Below are positions 24,123 through 34,500 of a DNA stretch of 64,000 nt, piece after piece; position 1 is the stretch's first letter, and every line of letters begins with the position of its first letter. The stretch is from Pollenia angustigena (lineage: Eukaryota; Arthropoda; Insecta; Diptera; Polleniidae), in NCBI GenBank assembly GCA_930367215.1, contig OV884059.1, forward strand, positions 7,154,945 through 7,218,944. The letters run 5' to 3'. The notes below the pieces were generated by a model, which made no database searches, was not told the DNA's origin, and saw only the letters and a program-made list of their open reading frames with translations. Made by a program: the position numbers and the translations under genes.

Positions 24123-24769
24123 GGGTTAATTGTGAATTGCCTTAATATTCTAAAAATTTTGTTAAACTGTCTGTAATTTAATTAATGCTTGTAAAATATT
24201 AAACAAACTGTATTTTATTTAATTTTTAAAATACAATTTTCAATTTATCATAATTTTTTTTTTTCATTCAACGTAACCCCTCTTACCACATTTTTAATTA
24301 TAATCCCTTTAAGTGGTTTTGTGTGCATTAGTGTATATTTTTGCATTTTTTTTTTTTTCAAACAATTTATTTATGTTTTTTTAAAAATTATTTTACATTG
24401 ATTACACTTTTATGGTCAACCTGAGTTAAAACCACAAAATACACTTACAACAACGACAACAAAAACAATTAACAACATTTTTATAGTTTTGAATTTTCAC
24501 AAAATAGCGAAAGCCGATTAAGAACAAATGGAAATTGCAGTAAGCGTTGTTATTTGAAGGAATAAAAAATGTTAAACAAAAAAAAATAGAAATAACAAAT
24601 AAACTTGATACACTGCACTGCAGTATATACAGATATCTAGGACCCATAAAATTATGTTTAAAGGTTAATCGGTTGATAACGGTGTGCAACTGAACTAAAG
24701 TTGAGTAACCAGCAGCGAAATCAGGCAACGCCGCAGATGTTAAAATATAAAATAAAAAAAATGTTTGTT

Positions 24770-25333
24770 CCCAGCAAAAACTTACATTGCAAAGTAATGA
24801 GTTAAAAAGCTAATATAACGACTCTTCACTACTTATACATTGGCATTTTAACTCATTATTTTAACACGGTGATGTCATTGGAGGCAAGTACTTACCTCCC
24901 TCGCTTACAAATAGGGAGTTAAAAAGTTATTACTCCGATGTCACCAAAATTACAACTAACATTGAATGACTTTAAAAAAATTTTTTTTTGTTTTTTTTTT
25001 TTCTATTTTTTCTTATTTTATTTTACTTTGTTTTATTTTTTATTTTGTCTCTGGTGGGATTCGATCCGCCAACCTCGGTGCTGATAGACTAGCTCACTAC
25101 CAGCTAGTCTACCGGGGCAGTGTAGTTTTTGTATAAAAAAACGTTGTTTTACTCAATTAAGAGCGTAAATATGAGATTAAATTATTGTAGGCAACTACTT
25201 ACCACCCTCGCTTACAAATAGGGAGTTAAATAAGTCATTACCAAACTACTTCTATGTAATGAAGATGGTATGTAGTAGTCATTGAAAAGTAAGTTGTTCA
25301 GTAATGGCATGTCATTACCAAGTTTTTGCTGGG
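24770..25333. mobile_element. 564-bp terminal-inverted-repeat element carrying a tRNA-like segment
   Basis: The terminal inverted repeat is cccagcaaaaactt, flanked by the direct repeat tttgtt on both sides (24764-24769 and 25334-25339). Inside, a block reading tacttacctccctcgcttac recurs near 25195. The tRNA-like sequence at about 25050-25120 lies between the two blocks. No transposase is encoded, so mobilisation would have been in trans. Confidence 0.65.
25050..25120 (-). other. tRNA-derived segment with A- and B-box-like motifs
   Basis: On the minus strand the A-box region reads gtagactagctggtagtgag. About 35 bases later comes a B-box-like ggatcgaatccc (25067-25056), which resembles ggttcgaatcc. 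The spacing and order are those of an RNA polymerase III internal promoter. I could not draw a full cloverleaf, so this is a tRNA-derived relic and not a tRNA gene. Confidence 0.5.
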
Positions 25334-25569
25334 TTTGTTTAAAGCTGATTTCGCTGCTGGCAACTTAATTTCAGTTGTGTTGCCATCCGTAATCGACCCA
25401 TCGAATTCATATGAGAGTTATTTGTGCCAAATATTATCTAGATATCAATATCTAATTACATTTGCTCGTCCTTTAAGTTGATTTTAGACGAAATGTATTT
25501 TGCAAAGTTCTTGTCAAATTTGCCACTGCACTAAAAATACATCGCTCGTCCCTGTTGAGTCCCTAGAAA

Positions 25570-25602
25570 AATACTCTCGCCACTTTTGTGGTGCGGGTAT
25601 AG
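25570..25602 (+). repeat. Short end fragment of the dispersed repeat family
   Basis: The sequence atactctcgccacttttgtggtgcgggtat matches the right end of the copies at 21565 and 44473. Confidence 0.55.
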
Positions 25603-25624
25603 ATACGATTTTGAAATAATTAAA

Positions 25625-26169
25625 TAATTGAAGCACAGCCGCGAATAACGTTTTAAGTTACAAAATAATAATTTTTCAGGAGAGCAAAAAAACGTTTTTT
25701 GACAAGCAGCATCAGTTATAGCATTTTACTTTGTTTTTACTTTGCTTCTCTCCCAAAGCCTGCAAAACTGCCTCCTTCATGCTTCTCATTTCCTTCAAAA
25801 TATCTCCTTCGTCTTCGGCTGTTATATCGAGCTTGCGCACCTTGCATATATGCGGTTTTGAAATTATTTGTTTTAAAAATTTTTTTTTCTATTATTTAAA
25901 ATAGTGATAATAAAAACTTTAATGCAAAAGGCTTTTAAAACATTATTCCGCACTGCAAAACCATTTCGGTTTCATCATTATGTTAGTAACTTGCAATGTT
26001 CTTCCACTGACTGACACTTTGTACGCCATTTTGAAGGCGTTAAGGTGCATAGTTTTGGTTGATTTGATGTTTAAACTGTGTAAGAGAGTAAAGTCAACGT
26101 TTATCTGCAAAAAAACAGTTTTTGCAAAATGTGGCGTTTACAACGTTTTTCGCGGCTGTGCTTCAATTA
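25625..26169. mobile_element. 545-bp element with terminal inverted repeats
   Basis: The ends are taattgaagcacagccgcga on the left and its near-perfect reverse complement on the right, continuing into aacgtt. It contains the open minus-strand frame at 25712-25888. The class is unknown. Confidence 0.6.
25712..25888 (-). pseudogene. Unrecognised coding fragment with gag-like end
   Basis: A 58-codon open stretch has clear amphipathic, charged character. It includes KVRKLDITAEDEGDI and MKEAVLQALGEKQS, and ends in KVKCYN before a stop. KCYN is how retroelement zinc knuckles (KCYNCG..GH) usually begin, so this may be the last part of a Gag protein cut at its knuckle. I see no second cysteine. There is no start codon context or splice site that I trust. 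It lies inside the inverted-repeat element at 25625-26169, which would mean capture or co-insertion. Confidence 0.3.
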
Positions 26170-26609
26170 TACATAAATAAATTTTAAGCCGCCTATATTT
26201 ATGCTTTATAGATACGCGTAACAAGCAAATACTTGTTAAGTGGTGAAAAAAAAAGAATGAATGAGAGAAATTATTAAACAGTTAAACAAAGAACAACAAC
26301 AAAAAATGCCGTTAATCTGCTAAGTTAAATGTTGAATTGAAAACTTTTGTGTTGCCATACTTATAAAAAAAATTTCGATAAGAATTGATTTTATTGTTAA
26401 AATTTTTGGTTTTTTTTAAGAAATTAAAGATTTTTTAAACTAAACTAATAAATAAAGACCCTAAATACATTACCCCCTTGTTCATAACAAATATTTTAGT
26501 TTTATAAAAAGTTAATTAAACAAATTTTCATAAAAAATTCGTCTTATTAACCTGTTATAAACATGAAATATTTTAATGAATAAGGCCGTTGGTTTTTAAA
26601 ATAATATTA

Positions 26610-26981
26610 CCCTGCAAATAATAGGACCAGTCCAAACCGCGTGTAAAGAGTAGCCCACAAGGGACCAGGACTAGTTCAAAAGTAACCCAAACGTATGGAA
26701 AAAACATGGTCTACTTAACATTACGATGTCCTAGGAGAGGACCATATAACCCACCTTTGGACTACTAAGGAGTAGTTTTAGAACTACTCCATGGTATACT
26801 CAAGAGGATTAGTTTTGAAGTCATTTAAAAACGAAAGCACGTCGTTAAAAACGAACACATGTTGTCTCACTACAAACACTTTTTAACAATGACATGGTCC
26901 ATTCTTGCATTACATCGGACCAGTCCATGGAGTAGTCCATTTTATCGATATGGATCAGGTGGTCCAATTTTATTTGCTGGG
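26610..26981. mobile_element. 372-bp MITE with TA target duplication
   Basis: The ends are ccctgcaaataa and ttatttgctggg, flanked by ta on both sides. The interior is rich in ggaccag/ctggtcc and ggagtag/ctactcc inverted words. It is non-coding. Confidence 0.65.
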
Positions 26982-27087
26982 TAGGAAAACAAATGAGGAT
27001 AAATAAAATTTGTTTGTACAGAGAAAATCGCAATGTAAACAGGGACTTATTAATTGGTTTTAGACTCAGACTAAAGGTTAAGTAATG

Positions 27088-27582
27088 CTATGTTCACATT
27101 TGGGTTTTTAAACGCGTTTAAGCAAAATGTTGATTTAGCTAATCAAAGCCGTTCACATTACATTTGAGATGATTAAGATGACAGATGATTAAGAAAAAAC
27201 ACACAAACAAACACACAAAAAAACAACAAACAAATTTAAATTTCTTTAAAGTATTAAAAATGGATAAAAACACTTTTATAAAGTTATCAGAAGATTATTT
27301 TAATCAATTTAATGATAAAATTGTGAAAATTTATGAATTATTTAAGGAAAAAAAATAAAAACATTAAGCAGACATCTTGGCCGGTTGTACACGATCATGA
27401 GCGATTCTACATTATTAGTGGATTCTATGTGGTTTACGAAGTGATTTAGTTGTAATCATGTCGATTTGAAGTGATTAACAAATCACTTCAATGTATGGGT
27501 AATCATCTCGATTTTGAAGTGATTAGAGCTTAATCACGTTCGAGCTGCTTAAACGCGTTTAAGAACCCAAGTGTGAACATAG
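27088..27582. mobile_element. 495-bp inverted-repeat element
   Basis: The ends are ctatgttcacatttgggttt and its near-complement. The similarity includes ttaaacgcgtttaagca on both sides, so the arms are about 36 bases. A 32-codon frame lies inside (27260-27358). Confidence 0.7.
27260..27358 (+). other. Short open frame inside an inverted-repeat element
   Basis: ATG to TAA encodes 32 residues, including MDKNTFIKLSEDYF and IVKIYELFKEKK. The charge pattern is that of a helical peptide. It could be the remaining N-terminus of a transposon protein. I do not recognise the family, and chance cannot be excluded at this length. Confidence 0.2.
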
Positions 27583-27599
27583 TATAAAACATTTTAAGT

Positions 27600-28640
27600 T
27601 GTTTTAAATTGTATATGTTTATATGGCGTTCTTTTTACTACTCCAGAGAGCAAAAGAGAGGTTTTTAAAGTAAGTTGAATAAATAATCTTCTTCTAAGAA
27701 ATGATTATTTTGTAATTTGGCAAATTTAATTTAGACAAAATGTTCTCAAACACATAAATTTAACTTTTCCTGCTTGTCTTTTTGACATAATTTAAATTTT
27801 TTTTTAATATTGTTTACACATTATGTTAATACATATCAAAATATTTTTTTAACATTCAAAAAAACTCTTTGTGTCTAAATTTTACTCGTTCTTTTGTTTC
27901 TATTTCCCCTAAAGGCTACACATATTTTTCTCAAATTATTATGTTTATATTTTGCATATTGTGTTGTTTATTTTCAACCAAAAAAATTGCAATTTTTGTA
28001 ATACGACAACGAAAAAGTTTCCTATTTGTTATTACTTCATGTTCAAAAAACAACAACTCATAGTTTTAAATTTACTTGCTATTTTGTTGGATGTTTTCAT
28101 AATAATGCAGTCAGTCTCTAGCTTTTTATTTTATTTTACTGTAATGCCTGGATACCCAGGTGTATGTGTTTTCATCACATGCTTAAAGTAGTTATTCATA
28201 ACATATCACATGTGATTATCACTGTTTAGAGTAGAAAAAAAAATTCAAAGGACTTCATGGGGAGAAAAAAGGGGCAAAGAGGGTTTATTCTAATCCCTTT
28301 TACAAACAAATAACTAAAATATAACAGTAAACTGTAAAAACAGCATTTGCATATCAGTCTGCATTAACAAAAACTCACATAGAGATAGCTGAAAACAGTT
28401 AGACACAATAATAACAACAGTAAAATAAATACAAAGCCCAATATAAACAGTAAACAAAGAGAGCAACAACAACAGCTTTAAACAGCTAAAATAGGGGAAT
28501 TACAAAGACACTTTAGGCTTAAAAACAAAAAAGGATTTACACTGAAAAAAAAATCAAACCATCCGTACTTAAATCAAACCAAAGCGGTGACAAGAGTACG
28601 GTAAGTTAGAATTTCATTACATCATGTACATAATGCTAGA
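27600..28640. other. AT-rich non-coding stretch
   Basis: No gene is recognised. Confidence 0.4.
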
Positions 28641-28655
28641 TTCAAGTAAGGATAA

Positions 28656-29407
28656 AGGCTCAGTTAGGCGAACGTTGCTGTACCGTATCTGTACTGTATC
28701 AATCAGCTGTTCGCTTTTTGCTATATGAAAACCAATACAAAAGCTTACCGAAATGCAATGTACCGTAGTTGCAACGTACCAATCTGTATAAAATAGAATT
28801 TCATGCCGTTGTTACGTGACATTTGTAAGACAGTGATGGGCGGATTGTATGTTTCATTGAATGGGGGTAATTTTGCTCTTTTTTTTTGGTACTTTTTTCA
28901 GTATATCTATGGAATTGCGACAAAACAACTTACAATACAACATATTTCCAAATATACATATGTATGTTTAGATGTTTAAAGTAAACAAATGCATATACAC
29001 ATACAATGGAAATGTAAAACATATAAAATACTTTAAATGGTATCAAAACCTTGTTTGGTGTACGCACATTTACAATATATGTAGGTATGCTAAAAATTTA
29101 TATATGCTAAAATACAAATTTATTTATTGTGAATCTATTATATAAATATTAAATTTTAACATTTTTTACATACACAAAATACTGTTTTAATACCATTTAA
29201 GTCACGTGGTACCATTTCTGTACAACAGCCACCATTTGAACATTTTTAATTCCCATCACTGTGTGTTTTGTTTTATGTATACTATTGCTTTTTTTTTATT
29301 TATGGGAAAACAAATGGCACGTTTTTAAACGTTCTATAAGTGCACCAACGTGCTTACAGTACGGTGCGGTACATTACGGGTACAGCAACGTTCGCCTAAC
29401 TGAGCCT
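28656..29407. mobile_element. 752-bp PIF/Harbinger-like MITE with TAA duplication
   Basis: The ends are aggctcagttaggcgaacgt and its exact complement, continuing through tgctgtac, with taa on both flanks (28653-28655 and 29408-29410). The three-base TWA duplication is typical of PIF/Harbinger elements. The interior has no transposase frame. Confidence 0.75.
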
Positions 29408-29529
29408 TAACTCAAGGTTCCCGTACTTATATTAATCCGAAAACGGGATTGACTAAAGTAAATAAAAAATAGGTAAAAAGTCAGTCTTTCAAAAGCTGGT
29501 TAAATCCCGAGTTCGCACTTGAACAGCCC

Positions 29530-29641
29530 AATTATGTAAACGAATTCCCCGGTAGATTTTTCCCTTTTCCCATTTTACAATTGAATCTACATAAGAAAAA
29601 TGGGAGAAGGGAGAAAACTTCCAAGGAATTTTTATTCATAA
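29530..29641. mobile_element. Foldback MITE, copy B
   Basis: This is the same family as 24006-24122, reading aattatgtaaacgaattccc with cccttttcccatttt inner arms and the complementary right half. Confidence 0.65.
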
Positions 29642-29667
29642 CACTGCTTTACAAATTTTTAATTTGG

Positions 29668-30573
29668 AAAAATACCAAGAACACCACATGCCTAGATAAG
29701 TTAATTGGGATCTCCTGAATACGAAAATCGCTGTGATTTTTTTTTTCCTAAGTACCGTTTTTTAGATAACGGTACTTTTGTGTTTTTCGGTATATGGTCC
29801 CACTCAAAGCCTTGTGGAGCCCAACCAAAAAGTCCGATCGAAATAAATGGCATATCGTTGGAAAGGAAATCGAATGCCTTTTCCATTGATATGCTACAAA
29901 TTTCTATCTGACAGTAATGGCACCTCAAAGTTCAAAAAATGTCAATTTTTTACGTTTTTTTCAAAATTTTTCATTTTCATTTCGTTTTTTTTACTACGTT
30001 ATATTAAATATCTGGAATGTTTTATTTCTTAACCAAATAGTTTATTTAATTACCAACATTTTGAGCGTAATTTGAAATAAATCGGATGAAAAATAAAGTA
30101 TTTATTAAGGATTTTGTGGAACGACAATATTTTCATCTCATATAAAATTCCGTGTTTTTTATATACGTTTAAACTGATGGATTTAAAAAATATATACTAT
30201 TTGGTTAAGAAATAAAACATTCCAGATATTTAATATAACATAGTAAAAAAACGAAATGAAAATGAAAAATTTTGAAAAAAACGTAAAAAATTGACATTTT
30301 TTGAACTTTGAGGTGCCATTTCTCAGCCATTTCTTATCAGATAGAAATTTGTAGCATATCGATGGAAAAGGCATTCGATTACCTTTCCAACGATATGCCA
30401 TTTATTTCCATCGGACTTTTTGGTTGGGCTCAACAAGGGTTTGAGTGGGACCATACACCGAAAAACACAAAAGTACCGTTATGTAAAAAACGGTACTTAG
30501 GAATTACAGCGATTTTCGTGTTCAGGAGGTCCCAATTAACTTATCTAGGCATGTGGTGTTCTTGGTATTTTTT
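29668..30573. mobile_element. 0.9-kb palindrome with arms of about 375 bp
   Basis: Positions 29668-30040 and 30197-30573 are near-identical in opposite orientation, with a 156-base unpaired centre. Both arms contain acaccacatgcctagataag and gcatatcgttggaaagg or the complement. The open frames here on both strands (for example 30308-30712) come from the repeated arms and are not genes. It lies about 490 bases beyond the sev stop codon. Confidence 0.8.
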
Positions 30574-30579
30574 GGCTGT

Positions 30580-31060
30580 AAACCAGTGTAATTGGGCTGG
30601 TAATAATCCGTTGTTCTTTATCCCCCTTTTGTTTAAAGAAGGGTTCTCAATTATAAGACACAAGCAGCATGCTCAATATGGTTTTCATAATCCATTTTAT
30701 TACCATATTTAACTAGATAATTTTAGCAAATAGAAATCGGGAATTTTTCCTTCTTACTTAACTTTTTAGACATGAAAATTAAATATAACAAATATTTTAA
30801 GAAAGCAAATGTAAAATGGCTATAAAAAATTCGCCTCAAAAATAAAAACTTTAAAATGTTTCCTTATTTCTTATTTAGATTTTTAAATCTTTATTAAAAA
30901 AATATTGTTATAAATAATAATTTACACTTAACTTAAAACTGCTACACTTTAAAACAGTCTCTTAAACACTTAAAAATTAAAAAAGACCTAAAATCTAATT
31001 TAATTCGAAAGCTTTTCAAGTTTATTTTGGCTTTTTGGTTTCTTTCCTCTAAACCATTTT
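30580..31060 (-). other. sev 3' untranslated region and 3' flank
   Basis: The sequence after the sev stop codon is AT-rich. Candidate polyadenylation signals on the minus strand are aataaa at 31026-31021 and 30895-30890. No gene or repeat is recognised otherwise. Confidence 0.5.
31021..31026 (-). terminator. Candidate polyadenylation signal of sev
   Basis: AATAAA on the minus strand begins 35 bases after the stop codon. A second candidate lies at 30895-30890, which would give a more usual 3' UTR length. Only transcript data can choose between them. Confidence 0.35.
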
Positions 31061-31559
31061 CTAGAGTCGTGAGACTCCTTCATTATCATAATAATCAGGA
31101 TTCTCTTGTATTCTATACAATTTTGTATCAATCAAATGTAATTCATCGTCATTTAATGATTCAGATTCCTCGCCATTTTTTATGGTAATATTATTTTTAA
31201 ATCTAACTTTCAAATCGTTTTTATCCGTCAAAACTTCACATTTCCTCTCTTTTTCTTGCTGGCAAGCCAAAATACTCTCTTTTTCATTGAAATCATTAAG
31301 AGAGTTTTGTTTAATCTCACATTCCTGTTGTTCTGTCTCCTGCTCTTCTGGCACTTTATTTAAAGCTGGCGAAGCCAAAAAGCTGCTTAATACTATACCA
31401 TGTTGATTGGCATACATGGCATAGTCACTGTCATCAATGTTATAGCCCGAACTGACACGTCGGACATCCGTTTTGATGGCCAGCAAAGAATTAAAACATT
31501 TTCTAAAACTAGGACGTTCATCTGGATCGGTTTGCCAGCAGGAGGACATTAAACTAAAT
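31061..31559 (-). CDS. sev: sev exon j, kinase end and cytoplasmic tail
   Basis: This exon is 499 bases including the TAG at 31063-31061. It completes the kinase ([20 protein letters not shown]) and encodes a tail of about 140 residues. The tail is rich in Glu and Gln and contains several tyrosines ([33 protein letters not shown]) as possible adaptor-binding sites. It is longer than I recall for the Drosophila tail, but the last residues agree. Confidence 0.93.
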
Positions 31560-34500
31560 CTAAAATAAAAAAGAAAATAAATATCTATCATTCCAAGTGA
31601 ACATTTTTGGGAAAGGCTTACAATTTGTCTGGACAATTATCGGGCTGCTGTAGTCTTCCTCCATCCTTAACAAGATTCAATACTTCAAAATTATTTCTAG
31701 CCGCATAAGGCTGTTGTCCCAAAGTCAGTATTTCCCAGCACAAGACCCCAAAAGCCCAGACATCTGATTGTGTGGTAAACACTCCATCTACCAAACTTTC
31801 CGGGGCCATCCAGCGTACAGGCATTAAGGCCTCTCCCTCTTTACGATAGTAATCATTCTTATAAATATCACGAGCCAAACCAAAGTCTCCGATTTTCACG
31901 GTTCTTCTACTGGGTATGCGAGAAGAAACCAAACAATTGCGACAGGCTAGATCACGGTGAACAAAATGCATATCCTCCAAATATGCCATACCTGTTGCCA
32001 CATCAATGCACATGGAAATGAGATCCAAAAGTTGTAAAGAAGCCACAGGTTTCTGAAAAAATTAAAATTTTTATAGGATACTAGCTGACCCGACAGACGT
32101 TGTCCTGTCGATTTTTAAAATCCGTTAAAAAGATACTAACATTTGAAAGAAAAATTAGTCAAATCGATGGAGCCGTTTTCTGATTTTAAGTAAATCGAAA
32201 AAAGTGGGCGGTGCAAAATTTTCTTTCCGTAGAAACCTAAGTTGGACCATGGCAATCATTTTAAAGAAAAAATCATCCAAATCGTTCTCAAGTTATGCGC
32301 TTAATAAAAAAAAGTGGGCGTAAAAGTAGGCGTGGTACGTTTTTCTTTCTATGAAAACGTAAAATGGATTAATACGAACATTTAAAAGAAAAATTAGTCA
32401 AATCGATGGAGCCGTTTTTTGATTTTAGGTTAATTGTAAAAAGTGGGCGGGGCAAAATTTTCTTTCCGTAGAAACCTAAGTTGGACCATGGCAATCATTT
32501 TAAAGAAAAAATCATCCAAATCGTTAGAGCCGTTCTCAAGTTATGCGCTTAATAAAAAAAGTGGGCGTTAAAGTAGGCGTGGTACATTTTTCTTTCGATC
32601 AAAACTTAAAATGAATTAATACGAACATTTGAAAGAAAAATTTGTCAAATCGATGGAGCCGTTTTCTGATTTTAGGTAATTCGAAAAAAGAGGGCGTAAA
32701 AGTGGGCTGGGCAAAATTTTATTTTCGTATAAATCTAAGTTCAACCATGGCGATCATTTTAAAGAAAAAATCGTCACAATTATATAGATGTCATTGGTGG
32801 TGCAATATGAAAATTGGATTTTGCCACATACATACATACATACATACATACATACATACACACATCCTATTTTATATATATAGATTTCCTTAATTTTTTT
32901 TTAAACTTACTGTTGAATTGGGCCTAGACTCTCTTAGATAACTCAGCAAATCTCCTCCTTCCATATGCTCCATTATTATAGAAATCGATTCGGTATCACA
33001 GCAGACTCCTATTAGACGTACGATATTCTCATGCTTAAAATTACTCATTAGTTGGGCTTCTTGCAAAAGTTCGACAAATTCACTGGCTCCTTTACGAAGA
33101 CTCTGGAAAAAAAAGCGTAAACATTTCAACCAACTTTTTTAAATTTGTATCGAAAACCAAAAGATTTATTCAGTATATCGTCGGTCTCATGTAGAAAGGC
33201 CCTAACTCGATTTTTTTCAAAATTGAGTTTTTTAGTGATTCCAGTACATATCCCACAAATACACCTCGTCACAAAAATTAAATACAATAGCATCAAAAAT
33301 ATCAGTTTAACAAGCAATTAAAGAAGCCATTTAACATTATGATACATACAGTTTCTATTATGTTTTTGCCTTCTCCTGTAAAGTTGCATTTATGTGAGTT
33401 AGGGCCTTTCTACATGAGACCAACGATATGTAAAAAAACGTAAGCCGGAGAGAAAATCTTGAAAAGCTAACGAAGTTTGTTTATTTTTGTAAAGCCAAAA
33501 AAGATTTTTTTTCCAAGTGTTGCCCCTAAGAATTTGGATTCGAAAACAGTGCATTAGATTACTAGAAGCTCTTTCGATGATTTTAATATCAAAGGTTAGG
33601 TAAGGTTCCACATGGCTCAAGTGGGTCCAGTAAAAAGTTCCCGTTGTGTTACCATGTTACACCGTCTTCCAATGTTCCTACGTTACTTGGCTGTTGATAT
33701 TCGCACTCAGCCATCCGGTTGATTCAATGAAGGAGTGGATTGTGTTAAAATTAATATCAGTGAGACAGATTTTGACCCTGATGATTCTTTGACCAAACAG
33801 CTTGAGTCTTAGGTCGCCGAGTGCAGGACAGTGACAGAGAAGATGTTCCGTTGACTCCTTCTCTTCATCGTCACCGCAACTCCTACATAGGTCATTGTAA
33901 GGGAGCCCCAAACTTAAGGCGTGTTTCCCATTAGGCAAGTGGCCAGTTATTACCGCAATTAAGTTTCTTAGGGTATGTCTGGACAGCCTCAATGCACTCC
34001 GTGTCCACTTTTTATCTATGATGGGCCAGATTTTTCCAATTTCCCAACATGTAGTTTCATCAAACCATTTCTGATTAGCAATGAGATTAAATTTGTTTGC
34101 AATAAGTTAATTGCTCCTTGGGAGCGAAGCACCTACATTAGAGCGACTCAAGTTGTATGGAAGCAAAATTCGTGCTCGATGTACCCTCCTAAAAATGAAC
34201 CTTGGACTTTTTTAAGATTACATTTTGAATATTTCGGCTCCAGCTTTCACCTCTCGTGAGCTGGACCAGTTTAAAAAAGGGTATATTTTTGTATGTTTTG
34301 TCAATTTTAGAATCTGTTTCCTTACCAACTTATATAAATTGGGTATGGTAAGAAAGGTTTTTTTTAAGGCGCATCCAACTGTATATACAATTTGTCCAAG
34401 GACTATCTTCCATGTCCTTTTTTTAAGGATTTTCTGTAAAAAAAAACGGTTTTTGAATTTTTTGTTCGGGGTTGTTTGTAATAAAAGTGCCAAATTAACA

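Larger units (their letters stand above)
24628..25470. mobile_element. Foldback element split by a second element
   Basis: The left arm contains caactgaactaaagttgag and cagcagcgaaatcag (about 24688-24724). The right arm contains the reverse complement of these words (about 25345-25382). Weaker pairing continues outward to gatatctag words near 24633 and 25440. The 24770-25333 element lies at the centre, so it inserted into the loop of this older foldback. Confidence 0.55.

Noticed and set aside
30183..30712. Open frames on both strands around 29.7-30.7 kb
   Set aside because: They mirror each other across the palindrome arms, so they are translations of a repeat and not of a gene.
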